From Chlamydiota bacterium (GTDB taxonomy: Bacteria > Chlamydiota > Chlamydiia > Chlamydiales > JAJFMK01), in NCBI GenBank assembly GCA_021772215.1, contig JAJFMK010000319.1, forward strand, positions 1 to 5,943: 5,943 bases of DNA. The letters are read 5' to 3'. Shown here piece by piece: positions 1 to 4,046 of the stretch (position 1 is the first letter of the stretch; each line of letters opens with the position of its first letter). A model generated the notes under the pieces. The model did not search any database. It was given only the letters and a program-made list of their open reading frames with translations, and had not been told where the DNA came from. Made by a program: the position numbers and the translations under genes.

Positions 1-983
1 AGGGTGAGGGTGAGGGTAGGGTTTTCGAGTTTACGTTTGACGAGGGATTCGTAGGATTTTGGGGTGATGGGGGTGGTGGTTGGAGTGGTGGGGCTAGATC
101 TAGGTGATTCTGGAGGTTGGTGTAGTGGTTGTGGTGAGGGGGTGGGTGGTGGTTGGGGTGAGGGGGTGGGTGGTGTGACGACATTATGTATTGGGAGGTT
201 TTGCCCCTGGAAGCCGATGATGACGCCCTCTTTGATGGTGAGGGCTCCTCCGTCAGGTGTGTAGACGTTTCCATCGTGCGGTCTATCATCTTTCCAGTCG
301 CCTTTGAAGTAGAGGTAGAAGCTTTTGGTTTCAGGGTTGTATTTCTTAAGCTGGCCATGACCTTGGCGTTTGCCTTCTATAAAGCAGCCCCTGTATTGGA
401 ACTTGCCTTCGATAAAATACTCAGCCTTGCCAGTGATGTCGTGGAAGTGGTTGTTGTGGAATTTACCGACATAGGTGACGCGCCCAGAGGTAAACTCCCC
501 CTGCCCGGCAGCGAGGAGGGTGTACCTTGGGTTAAAGCCAAAGCGGTTTTTCTTGGGGTCGCTGAGGACGCGGCCTCCTTGGTGGCTTCCAACTTCTTCG
601 CTTCCATCGGGAAGTAAAATGGTGGCTTTGACGATGTTTCTCTCTAGGTCTTGTTCGACGGACTTTTTGTTGCCCTCGAGGGCTATGGTGATGAATCCTT
701 TGATAATATCGATGGCAAGCTCCGCGGGTCCTCCTCCGGGTAAGCCGGGATTGGGGCAAAACGTGACGGGAATGGGAAATCCAAGAGAGCGCAGAGAATG
801 GATTTCGTGAGGGGTCCAGTCACAAAGTGAAACGCGGCGAGAGAGCTCTGAGGCCAGCTGGGGATCTGTTTGGCCAATAGAAGCGATATATTGACGAAGG
901 TCCACTTTGACTTGAGAAAGTTGAGCCAAGTCAGGGGTTGTAGCCTCGCTGGGCTTGATAGAGAGAGGGGGCAGGGATTTCAT
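1..983 (-). CDS. MORN-repeat protein with Pro-rich tail (3' end beyond window)
   Basis: An uninterrupted frame starts at the ATG at 983-981 and stays open for 327 codons to the left edge, so the C-terminus is missing. The start is well fixed: an in-frame TGA lies four codons upstream, and GAAGG (complement of 990-994) sits 6 nt before the ATG. The N-terminal 165 residues match nothing I recognise and show no signal peptide. Residues about 171-247 hold three MORN-like units of the Y-x-G-x-(F/W) type, beginning YVGKF (171), YRGCF (197) and YFKGDW (225). The middle one, with GKRQGHG at 204-210, is the most canonical. Residues 271-308 are Pro/Thr/Ser-rich and include the octamer PPTPSPQP twice. 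MORN repeats usually form elongated beta-sheet scaffolds that bind proteins or lipids, and no enzymatic domain is visible. The gene is divergent from aroG. A secreted or host-directed role is possible but unproven. The reading frame is secure and the function is not. Confidence 0.85.
   Translation of the reverse strand, partial: MKSLPPLSIKPSEATTPDLAQLSQVKVDLRQYIASIGQTDPQLASELSRRVSLCDWTPHEIHSLRSLGFPIPVTFCPNPGLPGGGPAELAIDIIKGFITIALEGNKKSVEQDLERNIVKATILLPDGSEEVGSHQGGRVLSDPKKNRFGFNPRYTLLAAGQGEFTSGRVTYVGKFHNNHFHDITGKAEYFIEGKFQYRGCFIEGKRQGHGQLKKYNPETKSFYLYFKGDWKDDRPHDGNVYTPDGGALTIKEGVIIGFQGQNLPIHNVVTPPTPSPQPPPTPSPQPLHQPPESPRSSPTTPTTTPITPKSYESLVKRKLENPTLTLT
126..173 (-). repeat. 24-bp tandem duplication in the Pro-rich tail
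   Basis: Two adjacent 24-base units (173-150 and 149-126, read on the minus strand) differ at one base, CCC versus CCA in the sixth codon, which is silent. Each encodes PPTPSPQP (residues 271-278 and 279-286 of the MORN protein). Because the unit is a multiple of three, changes in copy number would keep the frame. The complementary plus strand is a dense run of G-tracts. Confidence 0.9.
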
Positions 984-1178
984 ACGTCGCCTTCAGGTAT
1001 AATTTATTTAGGAATGCTTGATGCTAAGCTTGTGTTTTTTTATCGGCAAGAAATTTTTAATCTTTGTAAGCGCACAGTTGTAATGTCACCCCCCTTGGCC
1101 AAAGTTAAAATGTCGCCATACCTGCACTTGGAGGGTTTTAATGCAGGAAGGTTTGGTAAAAGAGGAAAAATGTCTATC

Positions 1179-1206
1179 TTGACCTACAATCTTCAATTTA
1201 TTTAGT
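1179..1206 (+). promoter_or_regulatory. Candidate promoter for aroG
   Basis: TTGACC (1179-1184) matches the -35 consensus at five of six bases. After 16 bases comes TTTAGT (1201-1206), which matches the -10 consensus at four of six. Transcription would begin near 1213, leaving a short leader of about 19 nt before the chosen ATG. The third AATGTC copy ends immediately upstream of the -35 hexamer. This is a pattern match only. Confidence 0.35.
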
Positions 1207-1219
1207 GATTTGTGCTATC

Positions 1220-1225
1220 AAAGAG
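1220..1225 (+). promoter_or_regulatory. Ribosome binding site deciding the aroG start
   Basis: AAAGAG ends 6 nt before the ATG at 1232. It is a modest Shine-Dalgarno match but better than anything before the upstream GTG at 1205, which is preceded only by A/T-rich sequence. Confidence 0.5.
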
Positions 1226-1231
1226 ATTCTG

Positions 1232-2239
1232 ATGAAATTGACAACACCACTAATTACACCTAGAGAGCTTAAAGAAGAACTCCCCTCGCGTATCTGGCAG
1301 GATAGAATCAACCTCTTTCGCCAGGAGATAAAAAATTCTCTTAACGGAAAAGATGACCGACTGATAGCCGTCTTAGGTCCCTGCTCAATCCATGACCCCG
1401 TCTCTACTTTAGAATACGCGACAAGACTCCAGAAGCTTCAGCGGGAAGTTAATGATGAGATTCTCCTTGTGATGCGCCTCTATTTTGAAAAGCCTCGCAC
1501 CACTCTTGGCTGGCGCGGCTACCTCACAGACCCCTTTCTAAATGGCCAGTTAGACCCTTTAAATGGATTAAAAAAGGCGCGTCGCCTTCTTCTAGAGCTA
1601 GCAGAGCTCGGTGTCCCCGTAGCAACTGAGTTTTTGACCCCCTTCATGCCGCTCTATTATGAGGACCTGATTTCCTGGGGCTGCATTGGCGCTCGTACTA
1701 GCGCCTCTCCCATTCATCGCCAGCTCGCCTCGGGACTTTCGATGCCTTGCGGATTTAAAAATAGTATTGAGGGCTGTATTGAGACAGCCGTCCAAGCCCT
1801 CTACGTCGCCAGCAAGCCACAAGAGTATCTCTCAATAGATAACGAGGGACGCGTAGCTTTTGTTGAAACTGAAGGGAACTCCCACTGTCATCTCGTCTTG
1901 CGCGGCGGAAAAAACGGCCCCAACTTTCAAAGAGAGAAGCTCTTTAAAGCTCAACTGCTCCTTCAAGAGTATGAACTAAACAGCCGTATCATGGTTGACT
2001 GCAGCCATGACAACTCCGGTAAAGATCACACAAAACAGCGCGACGTCTTCTTCTCGACACTTAACGAGCCTAATGTCTTTGCCGTCATGCTTGAAAGTCA
2101 CCTCTTTGAAGGCCGGCAGAACCTAGATCAAGAGCGTCTCGCCTATGGCGTCTCACTCACCGACAGCTGCATCGGCTGGAGTGAGACAGAGGATCTCATC
2201 TTTGAGGCGTCAAAGAAAGCTCATTGTGCTACTATTTAA
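1232..2239 (+). CDS. aroG: 3-deoxy-7-phosphoheptulonate (DAHP) synthase, type I AroG class
   Basis: The enzyme condenses phosphoenolpyruvate with erythrose 4-phosphate to DAHP, the first step of the cytoplasmic shikimate pathway. The 335-residue product is near the usual 350 for the E. coli AroF/G/H class and aligns with it almost end to end. Visible landmarks are GPCSIHDP (49-56), MRLYFEKPRTT (81-91), ARTSAS (154-159), GFKN (174-177) and LRGGK (223-227). The four metal ligands of AroG are conserved: Cys51, His259, Glu288 and Asp311. Substrate-binding Arg82, Lys87, Arg155, Lys176 and Arg224 are also present. I chose ATG 1232 because AAAGAG (1220-1225) lies 6 nt upstream and the protein then begins where family members do. 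A GTG at 1205 in the same frame would add nine residues and has no ribosome binding site. This class is commonly feedback-inhibited by an aromatic amino acid; which one cannot be read here. A lipoprotein gene follows after 6 bases. Confidence 0.97.
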   Translation: MKLTTPLITPRELKEELPSRIWQDRINLFRQEIKNSLNGKDDRLIAVLGPCSIHDPVSTLEYATRLQKLQREVNDEILLVMRLYFEKPRTTLGWRGYLTDPFLNGQLDPLNGLKKARRLLLELAELGVPVATEFLTPFMPLYYEDLISWGCIGARTSASPIHRQLASGLSMPCGFKNSIEGCIETAVQALYVASKPQEYLSIDNEGRVAFVETEGNSHCHLVLRGGKNGPNFQREKLFKAQLLLQEYELNSRIMVDCSHDNSGKDHTKQRDVFFSTLNEPNVFAVMLESHLFEGRQNLDQERLAYGVSLTDSCIGWSETEDLIFEASKKAHCATI

Positions 2240-2245
2240 GCCAAA

Positions 2246-2671
2246 ATGCGAAGCTTACCTCTAATATTACTCCTCCTAACCGGCTGCTACAGCCCCACCT
2301 TCACTGCCTACACCCGCTATCACACACAACGCGAGCTCGCCAGCTACCATGTTTTAACGCCCGACCCTAGACTCCACAGTGTAGACTACCTCGGCCAGTC
2401 GATCTACTTTGAGTGGTTTATCCCAAAAACACTCTTCTACAGCGGCCCCGCCTCCATCGACTGCTATGTCCGCCTCAAAAACCTCGAGGAGCGCTGCTTT
2501 TCCATCCCCATAGATTCCAGATCAGGCCACACCCAGTGGTACCTGATGGGCTACGACTGGTACAACAGCTGCGGCATCTTCACCTACCGCGCCCACCTCA
2601 TCGTCAACGATCAGATTATCAAAACCATCGAACATCCTCTCTACACCCAGCTGATCCTCCCAAGCGACTAA
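2246..2671 (+). CDS. Small putative lipoprotein, function unknown
   Basis: The 141-residue product starts with a short lipoprotein signal peptide: Arg2 as positive charge, a leucine-rich core (residues 4-11) and the lipobox LTGC (11-14). Cleavage and lipidation would be at Cys14, which anchors the protein to a membrane. The mature part, about 128 residues, is rich in Tyr, Ile and Pro and has alternating hydrophobic stretches that suggest a beta-sandwich; Cys73, Cys84 and Cys109 could form a disulfide. I recognise no family. The ATG is fixed because the aroG stop TAA (2237-2239) is in the same frame two codons upstream. No clear Shine-Dalgarno is present, which fits translational coupling to aroG. 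From memory, C. trachomatis has a small hypothetical gene (CT382.1) after aroG (CT382), and this may be its counterpart. That needs a sequence comparison. Codon use is strongly C-ending, like aroG. Confidence 0.85.
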   Translation: MRSLPLILLLLTGCYSPTFTAYTRYHTQRELASYHVLTPDPRLHSVDYLGQSIYFEWFIPKTLFYSGPASIDCYVRLKNLEERCFSIPIDSRSGHTQWYLMGYDWYNSCGIFTYRAHLIVNDQIIKTIEHPLYTQLILPSD

Positions 2672-2774
2672 AAGATCAACATTTGCGCGCCGACACACCG
2701 TTACCAAAAAGTTGATCGTGCCCGTGCCCGAATCTCAATAACGGACGTACCTACAACACTCAGCTAGATGTATT

Positions 2775-2798
2775 TTTTGTATAGTACACTATACAAAA
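2775..2798. promoter_or_regulatory. 11+11 bp palindrome, candidate operator
   Basis: TTTTGTATAGT (2775-2785) and its exact reverse complement ACTATACAAAA (2788-2798) are separated by only AC. Each arm carries TATAGT, a five-of-six match to a -10 hexamer on its own strand. A related half-site, AATATACAATTTCG (2821-2834), resembles ACTATACAAAATCG (2788-2801) and begins 33 bases away, about three helical turns. The two-base spacer and lack of G/C pairs make a dimer-binding site more likely than an RNA hairpin. The binding protein is unknown. Confidence 0.5.
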
Positions 2799-2834
2799 TC
2801 GACCTGAATTTGTTCTGTGCAATATACAATTTCG

Positions 2835-2889
2835 AAAAAAATATGCCAGAATCCCGTATGCAAAACAGATGTATGGCATGCGAGATTGG
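2835..2889 (-). terminator. Possible minus-strand hairpin with T-run
   Basis: The segment 2846-2861 pairs imperfectly with 2876-2889 around a 14-base loop. An 11-position core stem has one G-T wobble and one mismatch, and a CCA/TGG extension is offset by a two-base bulge. Read on the minus strand, the stem is followed by CATA and then seven T (2841-2835), which resembles an intrinsic terminator. No minus-strand gene lies to its right in this window, so its purpose is unclear and the structure could be chance. Confidence 0.3.
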
Positions 2890-3013
2890 AAAATATGAGA
2901 AAAGAGAATAGAAGGAATGGTAGATGTTTTTTCATAGAAGTGGTTAAATAATATTAACATTTATTACTACTGTCAAATATGTATTATTTTCTTCAAAAAA
3001 AACGAAAATGGGT

Positions 3014-3039
3014 TATACTGTATGGCTGATTTTAAGGAG
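3014..3039 (+). promoter_or_regulatory. Kinase -10 element and strong ribosome binding site
   Basis: TATACT (3014-3019) is a five-of-six -10 hexamer preceded by AT-rich sequence, but no good -35 hexamer lies 16-18 bases upstream. AAGGAG (3034-3039) is a near-ideal Shine-Dalgarno 5 nt before the ATG at 3045 and fixes the kinase start. The leader would be short, about 20 nt. Confidence 0.5.
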
Positions 3040-3044
3040 TAAAA

Positions 3045-3998
3045 ATGAGCGTTACATTATCTACTTCAGCAAAGCCTGCCGCGACGGCTGATGGGGGCTA
3101 TTCTTCTGCAACGGGCTCTTTAAATGGCAGAGAGGTTGTTCGCTTGAGCGAAGAGGATAAGACAAGTTTAGTCAGAGGTTTTCTCCTCTCCGAAGAGAAG
3201 GTTCTAGTGGGAGAAGGGTCTTATTCCAAGGTGTATTCCTGGACTCACAAAGGCAAGGCATATGCTCCAAAACCTCTAGCTGGAAAGGACAAATATAGTG
3301 AGAGGGAGGCTCGCATTGGACCTTTGCTTTCCCATTCTAATCTTGCGGCTCAACATGGCTATGTAGCGGTGAGCGAGGATCTTGGGTATTTGATTATGGA
3401 TTATGTGGAAGGTCAAGATTTGAGCTTAATGCACATACAAAATCATTTTTCTATAAGAGGTTGTGATAAAAGTGATCGACTGCGCAGATGGAATAACTGC
3501 AAACTTTTGATAACTCAACTAAGAGATGCTATTTTATACATGCATGAGAATTGTTATATGCATCGCGATATTCAATTTGGCAATGTGCGCGTTGTCATTG
3601 AAAATGGTGAATTGAAGCAAGCAACTTTGATTGACTTAGGCTTTGTGCGGCATACTGAAACGATGGATGGATTGCCACCAGTTGGGGAATCTATAATACG
3701 CCAAAAAATTCGTTACTCCTATTGTGGAGCACTTTGCAACATATCTCCACAGGTTGCATTAAGGCAACATTATACTGAGAAAGCTGATGTTTGGGGTTTA
3801 GGGGGGGTGCTTTATTATCTTTTACTTAAAAAATTGTATCTTTCTGCGCTGCAAGAGAGTCCTTTTGACAACTGTCTCCCTGAAATGGCTAATGATTTGC
3901 TTGGAAAACTGCTTAGCAAGGAGGAGAAGGATCGCCCTTCCTTAAGCGAAATCGTCGATCATCCGTTCTTTGCCACTAAAGAGCCAGAGTTTCCGTAA
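3045..3998 (+). CDS. Hanks-type (eukaryotic-like) Ser/Thr protein kinase
   Basis: The 317-residue product is one kinase domain after a Ser/Thr/Ala/Gly-rich N-terminus (1-28). Visible landmarks in order: glycine loop GEGSYSKV (56-63); ATP-anchoring lysine Lys76 in APK; a candidate helix-C glutamate at Glu86 or Glu88; hinge MDYVEG (118-123); catalytic loop HRDIQFGN (173-180) with Asp175 and Asn180; metal-binding DLG (197-199); SPQ (234-236) at the APE position; ADVWGLGGVLYYLL (247-260); and Arg297 followed by HPFF near the end. The HRDxK lysine is replaced by Gln177, DFG is DLG and the APE glutamate is Gln236. Proton acceptor, both metal-binding residues and the ATP lysine remain, so activity is plausible but may be altered. 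No membrane segment or sensor domain is present, unlike PknB-type receptor kinases; with a low-complexity N-terminus this would fit a secreted effector, which is inference. Coding bases are richer in T and G than in aroG. Confidence 0.9.
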   Translation: MSVTLSTSAKPAATADGGYSSATGSLNGREVVRLSEEDKTSLVRGFLLSEEKVLVGEGSYSKVYSWTHKGKAYAPKPLAGKDKYSEREARIGPLLSHSNLAAQHGYVAVSEDLGYLIMDYVEGQDLSLMHIQNHFSIRGCDKSDRLRRWNNCKLLITQLRDAILYMHENCYMHRDIQFGNVRVVIENGELKQATLIDLGFVRHTETMDGLPPVGESIIRQKIRYSYCGALCNISPQVALRQHYTEKADVWGLGGVLYYLLLKKLYLSALQESPFDNCLPEMANDLLGKLLSKEEKDRPSLSEIVDHPFFATKEPEFP

Positions 3999-4035
3999 AT
4001 TGAATGATTAAAAAAGGCTAATAAAGTATTTAATT

Positions 4036-4039
4036 AGGA
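4036..4039 (+). promoter_or_regulatory. Ribosome binding site of the TraB-like gene
   Basis: AGGA lies 7 nt before the ATG at 4047, within a 48-base AT-rich spacer after the kinase stop. The spacer has no GC-rich hairpin, so read-through from the kinase gene is possible. A separate weak promoter in the A/T-rich sequence cannot be excluded. Confidence 0.5.
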
Positions 4040-4046
4040 TTAAATT

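Larger units (their letters stand above)
984..1231. other. Divergent intergenic region between the MORN gene and aroG
   Basis: This 248-base stretch separates two divergently transcribed genes and must hold both promoters. A TATAAT hexamer lies on the plus strand at 998-1003, but no good -35 element precedes it. Three copies of a short motif occur on the plus strand: AATGTCACC (1082-1090), AAAATGTCGCC (1107-1117) and AAAAATGTCTATC (1166-1178). A run of six C follows the first copy. An 8-bp palindrome TTGGCCAA lies at 1095-1102. I found no plausible gene here; the short open frames have no ribosome binding site or recognisable protein. Confidence 0.6.
2672..3044. other. AT-rich intergenic region before the kinase gene
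   Basis: I see no convincing gene in these 373 bases. The left part (2672-2760) is moderately GC-rich and has a 7-bp inverted repeat GATCAAC (2674-2680) / GTTGATC (2711-2717) with a 30-base loop and no following T-run, so no standard terminator for the aroG unit is evident. From 2765 it becomes very AT-rich. It holds the palindrome at 2775-2798, a hairpin at 2846-2889, a small inverted repeat GTTAA-N6-TTAAC (2943-2958) and the kinase promoter region near 3014. The change in base composition falls inside this gap. Confidence 0.65.

Noticed and set aside
186..617. Plus-strand open frame of 143 codons
   Set aside because: It lies wholly opposite the minus-strand MORN frame, lacks a ribosome binding site, and its Val/Ala/Glu-rich product looks like an antisense shadow of C-rich codons.
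870..1205. Plus-strand open frame of 111 codons running toward aroG
   Set aside because: It overlaps the 5' end of the MORN gene and the divergent promoter region, and has no recognisable domain or ribosome binding site.
1205..1231. GTG at 1205 as the aroG start
   Set aside because: No ribosome binding site precedes it and the extra nine residues do not belong to the family; ATG 1232 has AAAGAG at good spacing.
2413..2715. Plus-strand 100-codon frame inside the lipoprotein gene
   Set aside because: Its Pro/His/Arg-rich product is a frame-shifted shadow of the lipoprotein frame, which has a clear signal peptide and lipobox.
2674..2717. GATCAAC/GTTGATC inverted repeat as a terminator
   Set aside because: The loop is 30 bases, the stem is 7 bp with limited GC, and no T-run follows.
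2775..2798. Palindrome as a rho-independent terminator of the aroG unit
   Set aside because: The spacer is only two bases, the stem is nearly all A/T, and no T-run follows on the plus strand.
2760..2960. Minus-strand 66-codon frame in the AT-rich gap
   Set aside because: Its Phe/Ile/Tyr-rich product is typical of translated AT-rich DNA. It runs through the palindrome and hairpin, and I saw no supporting domain.
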